Positions 1 through 9,046 of a stretch of DNA of 64,000 nucleotides are shown here, piece by piece (positions within the stretch are counted from its first letter, which is position 1; each line of letters opens with the position of its first letter). Where the stretch lies: the NCBI RefSeq assembly GCF_004217145.1, contig NZ_SHKR01000014.1:1-64000 (forward strand). Direction: 5' to 3'. A program made the position numbers and the translations under genes. Under the pieces are notes generated by a model, which saw only the letters and a program-made list of their open reading frames with translations, did not search any database and was not told the DNA's origin. The stretch is from Kribbella rubisoli. Lineage in GTDB: Bacteria > Actinomycetota > Actinomycetes > Propionibacteriales > Kribbellaceae.

Positions 1-88
1 CCGAGCACCGGACGGACCAATTTGCAGTCAACCCAGCAGGGCGACAGTCGGCGGACGAGCCACGGCGCCCAGAGCCCAACCATCATTA

Positions 89-3000
89 ATGTCGGCGGGA
101 CCCGGCAAGATGGTCAGCGTGAAGAAGACCAGCGCGTTGAGCCGGTTCTCGCCCGCGACCCGGGCGTGGTTCGGCGACGTCTTCGAGGCGGCCACCCCGG
201 CCCAGCTCGAGGCGTGGGACGCCATCACCGCGGGCCGGGACGCGCTGGTGGTCGCCCCGACGGGTTCAGGCAAGACGCTGGCAGCTTTCCTCTGGGCGCT
301 CGATCGCCTGGCCACGACGCCGCCGCCGGACGATCCGAAGCTGCGCTGCCGAGTGCTGTATGTATCGCCGCTGAAGGCGCTGGCGGTCGACGTCGAGCGC
401 AACCTCCGCGCGCCGCTGATCGGCATCCGGGAGACTGCTCGCCGGCTCGGTGAAGCGCCGATCGACGTCGAGGTCGCGGTGCGTTCGGGTGACACGCCGG
501 CCAACGAGCGACGACGGTTCGCCACCCGGCCTTCCGACGTACTGATCACCACTCCCGAATCACTGTTCTTGTTACTGACCTCGCAGGGCAGGGAGTCGCT
601 GCGCGGCGTTGAGACAGTCATCGTCGACGAGGTTCACGCGGTCGCCGGGACCAAGCGGGGCGCCCACTTGGCGCTCACACTCGAGCGCCTCGACACGTTA
701 TTGCCGAAGCCTGCGCAGCGGATCGGTCTCTCCGCGACTGTGCGACCGGTGGAGGAGGTCGCCCGATTCCTTGGTGGCGAGCGGCCGGTGACTGTGGTGC
801 AGCCCAAGTTCACCAAGCAGTGGGATCTGAGCGTCGTCGTTCCCGTCGAGGACATGGCCGAGCTGGCCGCGACAGAGGTTGAGACCTCCGGATCCGCGGC
901 CGGTCCGCAGCAGCATGCGTCGATCTGGCCGCATGTCGAAGAGCACGTCTTCGATCTGATCTCGCAGCACAAGTCGACGATCGTCTTCTCCAATTCGCGG
1001 CGGCTGGCTGAGCGACTGACCGCGCGGCTCAACGAGATCGCGGCGGAGCGGGCCGAGCTGGAATTGCCTGAGTTGGGCTCACCGGCTCAAGTGATGGCCC
1101 AGTCCGGCGGATCGCTCGCGGCGCCTCCCTTGATCGCGCGAGCGCATCACGGCTCGGTCAGCAAAGAGCAGAGAGCGCTGATCGAGGCGGATCTGAAGTC
1201 GGGTCGGTTGCCTTGTGTGGTCGCGACGAGCAGCCTCGAGCTCGGCATCGACATGGGCGCCGTCGATCTAGTCATCCAGGTCGAGGCGCCGCCGTCCGTC
1301 GCGAGCGGATTGCAGCGCGTGGGTCGTGCGGGCCATCAGGTTGGAGCGGTGTCGCGCGGCGTGCTGTTCCCGAAGTTCCGTGGCGATCTGATCGATACGG
1401 CCGTCGTCGTGCAGCGGATGCGCGACGGGATGATCGAGAGCCTGCACATCCCGGCCAACCCGCTCGACGTGCTGGCTCAACAGATCGTGTCGATCGTCGC
1501 CCTCGATTCGGTGGACGTCGACGAACTGTTCGCTCTGGTACGCCGCTGTGCACCGTTCGCCACGTTGCCACGATCGGCGTACGACGGGGTGCTCGACATG
1601 CTCTCGGGTCGGTACCCGTCGGACGAGTTCGCGGAGCTGCGGCCGCGGATCGTGTTCGACCGGGTCAGTGGCGAGATCTCCGGCCGACCGGGTGCGCAGC
1701 GACTTGCGGTGACGAGCGGCGGGACGATCCCGGACCGTGGTCTGTTCGGAGTGTTCCTGGTCGGTGAGTCGACGAACCATCGAGTCGGCGAGCTCGACGA
1801 GGAGATGGTGTACGAGTCGCGCGTCGGCGACGTCTTCACGCTCGGTGCGTCGAGCTGGCGGATCGAGGACATCACCCACGATCGGGTGCTCGTCTCCCCC
1901 GCGCCGGGTCAGCCGGGCAGATTGCCGTTCTGGAAGGGCGATGCGGTGGGGCGGCCGGCCGAGCTTGGTGCGGCGACCGGTGCGTTCGTTCGCAAGATGG
2001 CGTCGTTGCCTGCCACCAAGGCGATCGAGAGTGCGCGGACCGCGGGCCTGGACGAATACGCCGCGAACAACCTCGTGTCGTATCTCGCCGAGCAGCGGGT
2101 CGCGACGAGCCGCGTGCCGGACGACGTGACGATTGTTGTCGAGCGATTCCGCGATGAGCTGGGCGACTGGCGGGTCTGCGTGCATTCGCCGTACGGCGGT
2201 CAGGTGCACGGCCCGTGGGCGCTTGCGATCGCAGCGAGGCTCCGGGATCGGTATGGGATGGACGCACAGTCGGTCTCGGGCGACGACGGGATCGTGCTGC
2301 GGCTGCCCGAGACGGACGAGGCGCCGCCGGGTGCGGATCTGGTGCTGTTCGATCCGCAGGACATCGAGGATCTGGTGACCACCGAGGTCGGCGGGTCGGC
2401 ATTGTTCGCGGCGCGGTTCCGGGAGTGTGCCGCGCGGGCGTTGTTGTTGCCGCGGCGTAATCCGGGGCGGCGATCACCGCTGTGGCAGCAGCGGCAGCGG
2501 GCGTCGCAACTGTTGAGTGTGGCGAGCAAGTTCGGGTCGTTCCCGATCGTCCTCGAGACGTTGCGCGAGGTGCTGCAGGACGTCTACGACCTGCCGGCGT
2601 TGAAGGATCTGCTGACCGGGATCAGCGAACGCAGGATCTCGGTCGTCGAGGTCGAGACGTCGGAAGCATCGCCGTTCGCGAAGTCCCTGCTCTTCGGCTA
2701 TATAGGCGCCTTCATGTACGAGGGCGACAGTCCGCTCGCGGAGAAGCGCGCGGCCGCGCTGTCGCTCGATCAGAGCTTGCTGGCTGAGCTACTTGGGCGG
2801 ACCGAACTGCGCGAGCTGCTCGACGCCGAGGTCGTGCTGCGCACCGAGGCCGAGCTGCAGCGACTGGCCGAGGATCGTCGAGCGCGTGACGCCGAAGGGC
2901 TGTTCGACGTACTGCGGATGATCGGTCCGCTGTCGTTGCCGGAGGCAACACAGCGATGTGTCGACGGTTCTGATGCCGAGTCTTGGTTGACCTCGTTGGC

Positions 3001-4765
3001 GGCCGCTCGCCGGGTGGTGCGAGTGCGGATCGCGGGTGAGCATCGGTGGGCAGTTGTCGAGGACGTGGCGCGATTGCGCGACGCGCTCGGCGTGCCACTG
3101 CCGCCTGGGGTCGCGGAGGCACACGCAGAGCCGGTCGCCGATCCGCTCGGCGATCTGGTGTCTCGCTATGCCCGAACGCACGGGCCGTTCCGGGCCATCG
3201 ATCTTGCGACGCATCTCGGCATCGGGGTTGCCGTCGTCAGCGAAGCGTTGCGGCGGCTGGGTGCGGCTGGACGAGTCGTCGAAGGCGAGTTCTTACCGGG
3301 CGGGATCGCGCTCGAGTGGTGTGACAGCGAGGTCCTCCGACTGTTGCGGCGGCGATCTCTTGCTGCACTGCGCAAGGAGGTCGAGCCGGTTGATCCGTCA
3401 GCGCTGGCACGGTTCCTGCCTGCATGGCAAGGGATCACGAGCAGCCGAGGCCGCGGGTACGACGTACTGCTCGGAGCAATCGAGCAACTCGCCGGATGTG
3501 CGGTGCCGGCGTCCGCGTTGGAGTCGATCGTGCTGCCCTCGCGCGTGCCTGGGTATCAGCCGTCGATGCTGGACGAGCTGACGGCGACCGGTGAAGTGGT
3601 GTGGGCCGGATCGGGTTCGTTGCCGGGGACAGACGGTTGGGTGTCGCTTCATCTCGCGGACAACTGCGACCTGACGTTGCCCGATCCTGATCCTGATCTC
3701 GAGCTAAGTGAGACGCACCAGTCCGTGCTCGACGCTTTGTCGGGCGGCGGCGCGTTCTTCTTCCGGCAGTTGAGCGATGCGGTTGGATCCGCGTCCGGAG
3801 TAGCGGACGACGAGACGTTGGTCAGCATTCTCTGGGATCTCGTCTGGGCCGGGTATCTGACCAACGACACCCTCACGCCTGTTCGGTCGCTCGTCGGCGG
3901 TGGGCGAGGCAGTCATAGAACACGTCGTACGACGCCACGCGCGCGGCCCGGTCGTCCGATGCGTCCCGGGCGGCCGTCGATGCCCGCGCGGAGTGGTCCA
4001 CCGACGGCAGGTGGGCGATGGTCGTTGCTTCCGGAGCGCAGTTCGGACACGACCCGACGAGCGCATGCGGCAGCGGAGACGCTGCTGGATCGCTATGGGA
4101 TCGTCACGCGCGGGTCGGTGATCACCGAGCGGACGCCCGGCGGGTTCGCCGCCGTTTACAAGGTGCTGAGCGCGTTCGAGGAGTCCGGGCGGTGCCGGCG
4201 CGGGTACTTCGTTGCCGGGCTCGGGGCCGCGCAGTTCGCCTTGCCCGGGGCCGTCGACCGGTTGCGCGCGCTCGCGGAGCTTCCGTCGGCAGCTCCACCA
4301 GGGTCTGACGGTCCATTTGGTCCGGCTGGACGATTCGGGCCGGGTGGTGCCCGGCCGGGCGGTGGTGGCCGTGGCCGCAAGGACGAGGAGCTCAACGCGC
4401 GAGCCGTCGTACTCGCGGCTTCTGATCCGGCGAATCCGTACGGTGCTGCCTTGCCGTGGCCCGAGCGCGAGAGCGCCGGCGGTCATCGCCCTGGCCGGAA
4501 GGCTGGTGCGTTGGTCGTGATGGTCGACGGGCAATTGATCGTGTACGTCGAGCGTGGCGGACGGACTGTGCTGAGCTTTACCGAGGATGCTGACCTGCTC
4601 CAGCCGGCGGTTGATGCGCTGGCGCTGTCGATACGAGATGGTCAGCTCGGCAAGCTGAGTGTCGAGACGGCCGATGGTGAGCAGGTGCGGCACACAGCGT
4701 TCGGCGATGCGCTGGCCAAGGCCGGCTTCCATGCGACGCCACGCGGTCTCCGTCTGCGGGCTTGA
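89..4765 (+). CDS. lhr: ATP-dependent helicase Lhr (large helicase-related protein)
   Basis: A 1558-residue protein, the usual length for full actinobacterial Lhr. Lhr enzymes are 3'-to-5' DNA translocases and RNA:DNA helicases linked to DNA repair. The superfamily 2 core is visible: Walker A APTGSGKT at residues 56-63, the DEVH box at 180-183 and SAT at about 215. The motif VI region contains GLQRVGRAGHQ. A long winged-helix and Lhr-specific C-terminal part follows. Two low-complexity linkers rich in Arg/Pro and Gly/Pro lie near nt 3890-4020 and 4300-4390. The first ATG was used; ATG at 110 is possible. Nei follows after 18 bp, so co-transcription is likely. Family call very sure. Confidence 0.96.
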   Translation: MSAGPGKMVSVKKTSALSRFSPATRAWFGDVFEAATPAQLEAWDAITAGRDALVVAPTGSGKTLAAFLWALDRLATTPPPDDPKLRCRVLYVSPLKALAVDVERNLRAPLIGIRETARRLGEAPIDVEVAVRSGDTPANERRRFATRPSDVLITTPESLFLLLTSQGRESLRGVETVIVDEVHAVAGTKRGAHLALTLERLDTLLPKPAQRIGLSATVRPVEEVARFLGGERPVTVVQPKFTKQWDLSVVVPVEDMAELAATEVETSGSAAGPQQHASIWPHVEEHVFDLISQHKSTIVFSNSRRLAERLTARLNEIAAERAELELPELGSPAQVMAQSGGSLAAPPLIARAHHGSVSKEQRALIEADLKSGRLPCVVATSSLELGIDMGAVDLVIQVEAPPSVASGLQRVGRAGHQVGAVSRGVLFPKFRGDLIDTAVVVQRMRDGMIESLHIPANPLDVLAQQIVSIVALDSVDVDELFALVRRCAPFATLPRSAYDGVLDMLSGRYPSDEFAELRPRIVFDRVSGEISGRPGAQRLAVTSGGTIPDRGLFGVFLVGESTNHRVGELDEEMVYESRVGDVFTLGASSWRIEDITHDRVLVSPAPGQPGRLPFWKGDAVGRPAELGAATGAFVRKMASLPATKAIESARTAGLDEYAANNLVSYLAEQRVATSRVPDDVTIVVERFRDELGDWRVCVHSPYGGQVHGPWALAIAARLRDRYGMDAQSVSGDDGIVLRLPETDEAPPGADLVLFDPQDIEDLVTTEVGGSALFAARFRECAARALLLPRRNPGRRSPLWQQRQRASQLLSVASKFGSFPIVLETLREVLQDVYDLPALKDLLTGISERRISVVEVETSEASPFAKSLLFGYIGAFMYEGDSPLAEKRAAALSLDQSLLAELLGRTELRELLDAEVVLRTEAELQRLAEDRRARDAEGLFDVLRMIGPLSLPEATQRCVDGSDAESWLTSLAAARRVVRVRIAGEHRWAVVEDVARLRDALGVPLPPGVAEAHAEPVADPLGDLVSRYARTHGPFRAIDLATHLGIGVAVVSEALRRLGAAGRVVEGEFLPGGIALEWCDSEVLRLLRRRSLAALRKEVEPVDPSALARFLPAWQGITSSRGRGYDVLLGAIEQLAGCAVPASALESIVLPSRVPGYQPSMLDELTATGEVVWAGSGSLPGTDGWVSLHLADNCDLTLPDPDPDLELSETHQSVLDALSGGGAFFFRQLSDAVGSASGVADDETLVSILWDLVWAGYLTNDTLTPVRSLVGGGRGSHRTRRTTPRARPGRPMRPGRPSMPARSGPPTAGGRWSLLPERSSDTTRRAHAAAETLLDRYGIVTRGSVITERTPGGFAAVYKVLSAFEESGRCRRGYFVAGLGAAQFALPGAVDRLRALAELPSAAPPGSDGPFGPAGRFGPGGARPGGGGRGRKDEELNARAVVLAASDPANPYGAALPWPERESAGGHRPGRKAGALVVMVDGQLIVYVERGGRTVLSFTEDADLLQPAVDALALSIRDGQLGKLSVETADGEQVRHTAFGDALAKAGFHATPRGLRLRA

Positions 4766-4783
4766 TATCGGGAGCGATCGGTC

Positions 4784-5569
4784 ATGCCCGAAGGAGACAC
4801 CGTCTGGCGAGCCTGCAAGCGGCTGAACCAGGCGCTCGCAGGACAGGAGCTCGTGCGTACCGACTTCCGCGTGCCATCGCTCGCGACGACTGACCTGACC
4901 GGGCGGACGATGCTCGAAGTCGTTGCGCGCGGCAAGCACATCCTGATGCGTCTCTCGGGTGGATTGACGCTGCACAGTCATTTCCGGATGGACGGCAGTT
5001 GGCATCTGTACCGGCCGGGTGAGCGATGGCACGGCGGGCCTGATCATCAGATCCGCGTGGTCCTCGAAACCGCACCGTGGACGGCTGTCGGTTATCGGCT
5101 CCCGGTCCTGGACCTCGTCGCGACCGACGACGAGGACAGCGTGGTCGGGCATCTCGGACCTGATCTGCTGTCACCCTCATTCGACCGTGCACTCGCGATC
5201 GCGAATGTCGAGTCCTCTCCCGGACGGACGGTCAGCGAGGCGCTACTCGACCAGCGGAACCTCGCCGGAATCGGCAACTTCTACCGCACCGAGGTCTGCT
5301 TCCTCCTCGGTCTGCACCCTTGGCGTCCGATCTCGGCAGTCGATGTTCCCGCCGCCGTCGACCTCAGCCGGAGGCTGCTGAAAGCCAACGTCCGCAACGG
5401 CACTCAAGTCAGCACCGGCGTCGACCGGCCCGGGCAACGCTCGTGGGTGTTCGAACGCGCCGGCAAACCCTGCCACCGCTGCGGTACGACGATCCTGACC
5501 GCGCAACTGGGCGAACCGACCCGTGAACGGGTCACGTACTGGTGCCCGGCCTGCCAACCCGAGAGCTGA
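4784..5569 (+). CDS. nei: Fpg/Nei family DNA glycosylase (endonuclease VIII-like, Nei2 type)
   Basis: A 261-residue base-excision repair enzyme that removes oxidised bases and nicks the abasic site. It begins Met-Pro-Glu-Gly-Asp; Pro2 becomes the N-terminal Schiff-base nucleophile after Met removal, and Glu3 is the second catalytic residue. The helix-two-turn-helix region contains DQRNLAGIGNFY. A C-terminal zinc finger has C230, C233, C254 and C257. It resembles the Nei2 branch of actinobacteria rather than MutM. It lies just after lhr on the same strand, which makes a two-gene DNA-repair unit. The exact substrate preference cannot be read from sequence. Confidence 0.93.
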   Translation: MPEGDTVWRACKRLNQALAGQELVRTDFRVPSLATTDLTGRTMLEVVARGKHILMRLSGGLTLHSHFRMDGSWHLYRPGERWHGGPDHQIRVVLETAPWTAVGYRLPVLDLVATDDEDSVVGHLGPDLLSPSFDRALAIANVESSPGRTVSEALLDQRNLAGIGNFYRTEVCFLLGLHPWRPISAVDVPAAVDLSRRLLKANVRNGTQVSTGVDRPGQRSWVFERAGKPCHRCGTTILTAQLGEPTRERVTYWCPACQPES

Positions 5570-5635
5570 CCGGCCAGAACTGGCCTGTGGACAACGCCGG
5601 CGGCGGACAAGAACGCGGATATCTTCTCTGATGCA

Positions 5636-5651
5636 TCGAACAAATGTTCGA
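5636..5651. promoter_or_regulatory. SOS box (LexA operator) upstream of the DUF4262 gene
   Basis: The 16-mer TCGAACAAATGTTCGA is a perfect match to the actinobacterial and Gram-positive LexA consensus, TCGAAC-N4-GTTCGA. The dyad extends to 18 bp (5635-5652). It ends two bases before the Shine-Dalgarno sequence of the next gene, so LexA bound here would block transcription. It also covers an in-frame ATG at 5644, which argues against that ATG as the start. Confidence 0.85.
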
Positions 5652-5667
5652 TCGAGAGGAGAAGGTG

Positions 5668-6129
5668 ATGTGCGACCGGTGCGGCGGTGTGAGCGACGAG
5701 CAGATCTCGCGACAGATCGAGGACAACATCCGGACCTTTGGCTGGACGATGCAGTACGTCGAGGGCGACGGCGCCCGCAATCCAGCCTTCGGGTACACGC
5801 TGGGGCTCAGCCTGTACCTGCATCCGGAGATCATCGTCTTCGATCCCGAGCCGTGCTGGGCCTATCTCGGGCTGAAACCACTCGCGTGGGCGGTGATGGG
5901 CGGCGCGGTGTTCGACGAGGGCGACGACCTGTCCGGCTTCTTCCCGCCTCCGGAGACGGCCCAGCTTCTCCGGTTTCCCGACTCGATCCACCACCTCTAC
6001 ACGGCGAACCAGATGTTCCGGCAGCCGGGCGACCCGCCGTTGCCTGCGCTACAACTGGTCTGGCCCACGCGCGTGGCATTGATCCAGCCGTCCGGCAGCA
6101 GCCCGACTCCGGACGGGAGCGGGCAATGA
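5668..6129 (+). CDS. DUF4262 domain-containing protein, putatively SOS-regulated
   Basis: A 153-residue protein of the DUF4262 family, recognised from the N-terminal CDRC motif, the GWTMQYVEG stretch and the GYTLGL segment followed by HPEIIVFD. No biochemical role is established for the family. The start at 5668 was chosen because GAGAGGAGAAGG (5654-5665) is a strong ribosome-binding site directly upstream. The ATG at 5644 lies inside the SOS box and has no such site. The SOS box predicts induction by DNA damage, and lhr-nei lies immediately upstream on the same strand. It is convergent with clgR, only 8 bp away. Confidence 0.85.
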   Translation: MCDRCGGVSDEQISRQIEDNIRTFGWTMQYVEGDGARNPAFGYTLGLSLYLHPEIIVFDPEPCWAYLGLKPLAWAVMGGAVFDEGDDLSGFFPPPETAQLLRFPDSIHHLYTANQMFRQPGDPPLPALQLVWPTRVALIQPSGSSPTPDGSGQ

Positions 6130-6137
6130 CGAGGGGC

Positions 6138-6428
6138 TCAGGCCGCGGAGGCCACTACCTCGGTCTCGATGGTCGGGTGCGCCAGCACCAGAGCCTCTTC
6201 GCGGGCCAGATCCTCGCTCACCTCGGCGAAGACCATCGACAGCGGCACGTCGAGCGCCGTACAGATAGCTGCCAGCAGCTCGCTGGAGGCTTCCTTCTGG
6301 CCGCGCTCGACCTCGGAGAGGTAACCGAGGCTGACGCGGGCGTCAGCGGACACCTCGCGGAGAGTGCGCCCCTGGCGCAGCCGCTTACGCCGCAGCACGT
6401 CGCCCAGCAGGCCACGAACCAGCACCAT
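6138..6428 (-). CDS. clgR: ClgR-type XRE transcriptional regulator
   Basis: A 96-residue single-domain helix-turn-helix protein (LREVSADARVSLGYLSEVER). In actinobacteria ClgR activates clp protease genes and is itself removed by Clp, often through a C-terminal Ala-Ala; this protein ends in Ser-Ala-Ala. The open frame extends far upstream, but ATG at 6428 is preceded by GGGAG at 7-nt spacing and begins the conserved MVLVRGLLGDVLR. Location beside cinA and pgsA matches clgR (Rv2745c) of Mycobacterium tuberculosis, which supports orthology. I could not find a convincing ClgR self-binding site upstream. Confidence 0.9.
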   Translation of the reverse strand: MVLVRGLLGDVLRRKRLRQGRTLREVSADARVSLGYLSEVERGQKEASSELLAAICTALDVPLSMVFAEVSEDLAREEALVLAHPTIETEVVASAA

Positions 6429-6591
6429 GAGGTTTCTCCCTTCCGCCTGTCCGGCCGTGTCTACTCGCACGGTAGCTCGACCGTAGGAACCAACGGTACC
6501 TGTTGCTGGGTCACTACCCCTCGCAATGTCCACCTTCGGTGCGCCGCGCCAGTCTGCCTTACCTGTCACCATGCTGGTCCCAACACCCCGT

Positions 6592-7086
6592 TCAGTCGAG
6601 TTCTTCCGCAACAACGGCGGCTCCGAGTTCGAGGACGGCCTGCACGCTCCCCCGGCGTACTGCCGCTCGGTCACCGGACAACTGCAGCTTGCGCACCTGC
6701 ACGGACCCCGGTCCGGCCGCGGCGACGTACACCGTGCCGGCCTCGATACCCGCCTGCGGGTCCGGACCGGCCACACCGGTCGTGGCGAGCCCGTAGTCCG
6801 CCTCCAGACGCTCCCGTACGCCGGTGGCCAATGCAGCAGCCGTGTCCGCATGGACCGGGCCTACAGCAGCCAGCAGGTCCTCAGGCACACCGGCGAGCTT
6901 GGCCTTCAGATCGGTCGCATAGACGACCACGCCGCCCCGATACACAGCCGACACCCCCGGCACATCCGTCAGAACCGCCCCGACCATCCCACCTGTCAAC
7001 GACTCAGCGGTGGCAAGCGTCACGCGACGCTCCATCAATAGACCGACCAACTGCCCGACCGCTGCCTCAAGCTCGTCCTCGGCCAC
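6592..7086 (-). CDS. cinA: CinA C-terminal family protein (nicotinamide-nucleotide amidohydrolase, PncC-like)
   Basis: A 164-residue protein containing only the CinA C-terminal domain. This domain deamidates nicotinamide mononucleotide in pyridine nucleotide recycling. Visible motifs are TLATAESLTGGMVGA near the N-terminus and TTGVAGPD later. The N-terminal MoCF-like domain of full CinA is absent, as is common in actinobacteria. GTG at 7086 was chosen because GGGAGG lies 6 nt upstream; ATG at 7122 has no ribosome-binding site. clgR follows 163 bp downstream. The competence role implied by the name is not expected here. Confidence 0.9.
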   Translation of the reverse strand: MAEDELEAAVGQLVGLLMERRVTLATAESLTGGMVGAVLTDVPGVSAVYRGGVVVYATDLKAKLAGVPEDLLAAVGPVHADTAAALATGVRERLEADYGLATTGVAGPDPQAGIEAGTVYVAAAGPGSVQVRKLQLSGDRAAVRRGSVQAVLELGAAVVAEELD

Positions 7087-7195
7087 TCGAAACCTCCCGC
7101 GCTCGATCTGTACACATCGCATTGTTGAACAGGAACCACCCGACTGCGCTGGATCCGCCTCCGCGGCGGGTGACTGCAACGGGTGTGGCGTCGGA

Positions 7196-8398
7196 CTACG
7201 AATCCGCCAACCACGCCAGCATCTGACCACGCAACCAGCAGCGGCCTACGCCTTCAGCCTGCAGGGTCGAATGGTTGAAGACGGCGAGGCCGATGATGCT
7301 GTGGCCAGATGCAGGACGGTCGCCGAACGTCGGGATCGCCGGCGCGACTCCAACACCTTCCACCGATACCCACGCGATCGGCCGGTTCGTCGCCGCTGCG
7401 TCGAGACACTGCAGGAAGCGCAGGCGGCTCTCAAGCGGGAGGTCCGAGAGTGCCCACGTCGTGGTGACCACGGGCAGCGCGTCTGCAGGCACTCGAGCGA
7501 GCGCTTCGGGCAGGAGGTCGACCTTGTCGCCTTGCATCAAGATCGGAGGCGCCGACGCAGCCAACTCCAGCTCACCTTCGAGCCTTGTGATCAGCTCCGG
7601 TTGGTCGGGCGGCACACAAGCACGCAGCCACTGGGCCTCGTCTGCGTCCCGGGTATCAATCGGCTGGAGGTCGATGCCGATCCGCGCAACGACCTCGGGC
7701 ATCGCGTACGTCGGGATGGGCCGGTCCCCCACGACCGACGCCGACGCCTGAACGGGAGACGACGGGTCGCCCAGCGTTTGCCCATTGCCGTAGTTGATGC
7801 CGGCGCGTTCGACGTTCAGGTTGAACCCCGCCGGGCTACCCACGTCGATCAGCCCGATCGCGCCGGCACCCGCCCTCCGCGCGACCTCGGCAATCGCCGG
7901 GTACAACACCGCGTGGTTGCCTAGCACGTTCGGCCGCACCTTCCGCTGCCCGACAACCGCCACCACCGCGTCCGTCATCCCCACCAGCGTCCGAACCGCA
8001 GCATCCACGGCCAGATCCCCGTACGCGGCTACATCGGCGCTCGCGGCTGCGGTCGAAGCGGCGGGTGATGTCGAAGCGGCGGTTGTTGTTGAGGTGGTGG
8101 CGGCTTTGTAGGTGGTGGCGAGGGTTGGGGACTGGTTGGTGAGGGCCAGGTGGTGGAGGGCGGCGAGGATGAGGAGCGGGTTTCGCTTGCGGGTGGGGGC
8201 GGTCTCGATTGCGTGGAGGGCTTCAGGAGACTCGCTCATGGCGCGGGCGATGCGCTCGTACAGGGGCGAGATCTTGGGGGCGTCGACCTCGGCGAACCGG
8301 CGGTACGTCTGAGCGAGTTTGCTGTTCTTGCTCGTAGCACTTGCGGTTCCAGCACTCGGCCTCGGCACCCTCGCGAGTCTAGTCACCGGACCGTCCAC
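7196..8398 (-). CDS. DUF2332 domain-containing protein
   Basis: A 400-residue protein of the actinobacterial DUF2332 family, identified by the YRRFAEVDAPKISPLYERIA opening and the conserved HH(L/Y) segment that follows. The stretch IGLIDVGSPAGFNLNVER resembles a nucleotide- or SAM-binding glycine loop. No function is established. An Ala/Thr/Ser-rich low-complexity insert lies at about residues 95-125. The gene sits between pgsA (24 bp upstream) and cinA, which are often direct neighbours elsewhere, so it looks inserted into a conserved gene order. Confidence 0.85.
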   Translation of the reverse strand: MDGPVTRLARVPRPSAGTASATSKNSKLAQTYRRFAEVDAPKISPLYERIARAMSESPEALHAIETAPTRKRNPLLILAALHHLALTNQSPTLATTYKAATTSTTTAASTSPAASTAAASADVAAYGDLAVDAAVRTLVGMTDAVVAVVGQRKVRPNVLGNHAVLYPAIAEVARRAGAGAIGLIDVGSPAGFNLNVERAGINYGNGQTLGDPSSPVQASASVVGDRPIPTYAMPEVVARIGIDLQPIDTRDADEAQWLRACVPPDQPELITRLEGELELAASAPPILMQGDKVDLLPEALARVPADALPVVTTTWALSDLPLESRLRFLQCLDAAATNRPIAWVSVEGVGVAPAIPTFGDRPASGHSIIGLAVFNHSTLQAEGVGRCWLRGQMLAWLADS

Positions 8399-8422
8399 GC
8401 GACCCGACGTACGAGACTGGAG

Positions 8423-9046
8423 TTATGGGAGGGGGCGTTTGGCGGCGGCGCGGAGGCGGAGGGCTCGGCCTACGTAGTCGAGGCCGGTGATGATGGTGAC
8501 GAGTACGGCGGCGGCCATGATCGTGATGGCGGTCCAGTGGAGGATTTTCAGGTCCTGCCACGGGAGGAGGTACAGGCCTAGGGCGATCGCCTGGAGGACA
8601 GTCTTGAGCTTGCCGCCGCGGCTGGCGGGCATGACGCCGTGGCGGATCACCCAGAAGCGGAGGGCGGTGACGCCCCACTCGCGGACCATCACGACGATGG
8701 TGACCCACCACGGGAGTTCGCCGAGGTACGAGAGTCCTAGGAAGGCTGCTCCGGTGAGGGCTTTGTCGGCGATGGGGTCGGCGATCTTGCCGAAGTTGGT
8801 GACGAGGTTCCAGCGGCGGGCGATGTCGCCGTCGAAGCGGTCGGTGACGATCGCGACGACGAACGCGGCGGTGGCGAGCAGGCGGTTGCTGTCGGTGTGA
8901 CCGCCTTCGCGGAGCAGGAGCCAGACGAACAGCGGTACGAGGACCAGCCGTAGGACCGTGAGCGCGTTGGGCACGTTCCAGGCGCTGGGCGCGTGGAGGT
9001 GGCCGCCTGCTGCGCGCGGTGCCGGGTTCGTCGGCGGGTTGGTCAC
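8423..9046 (-). CDS. pgsA: CDP-diacylglycerol--glycerol-3-phosphate 3-phosphatidyltransferase
   Basis: A 207-residue integral membrane enzyme that makes phosphatidylglycerol phosphate, the precursor of phosphatidylglycerol and cardiolipin. The full CDP-alcohol phosphatidyltransferase signature is present: D72-G73-x2-A76-R77-x8-G86-x3-D90-x3-D94. Several hydrophobic helices flank it. Its start overlaps the rimO stop by 4 bp, which implies translational coupling. It corresponds in position to pgsA3 of M. tuberculosis beside clgR. Confidence 0.94.
   Translation of the reverse strand: MTNPPTNPAPRAAGGHLHAPSAWNVPNALTVLRLVLVPLFVWLLLREGGHTDSNRLLATAAFVVAIVTDRFDGDIARRWNLVTNFGKIADPIADKALTGAAFLGLSYLGELPWWVTIVVMVREWGVTALRFWVIRHGVMPASRGGKLKTVLQAIALGLYLLPWQDLKILHWTAITIMAAAVLVTIITGLDYVGRALRLRAAAKRPLP

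Noticed and set aside
1..88. Possible gene end or regulatory site at the left edge
   Set aside because: Only 88 bp precede lhr. No motif or recognisable coding remnant could be supported.
5572..5585. GGCCAG-AA-CTGGCC palindrome after nei as a terminator
   Set aside because: A 2-nt loop is too small for a stable RNA hairpin, so it was not called a terminator.
5644..5667. Upstream ATG as the start of the DUF4262 gene
   Set aside because: It lies inside the SOS box and lacks a ribosome-binding site, whereas the ATG at 5668 has a strong one.
6429..6520. Possible ClgR operator in the clgR promoter
   Set aside because: CGC-type words occur (for example ACTCGCACGGTAGC), but no full CGC-N5-GCG dyad could be read, so it was not annotated.
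6429..6851. N-terminal extension of the ClgR frame to 237 residues
   Set aside because: The extension is Arg/Pro/Ser-rich, overlaps cinA and has no homology; ATG 6428 has a proper ribosome-binding site.
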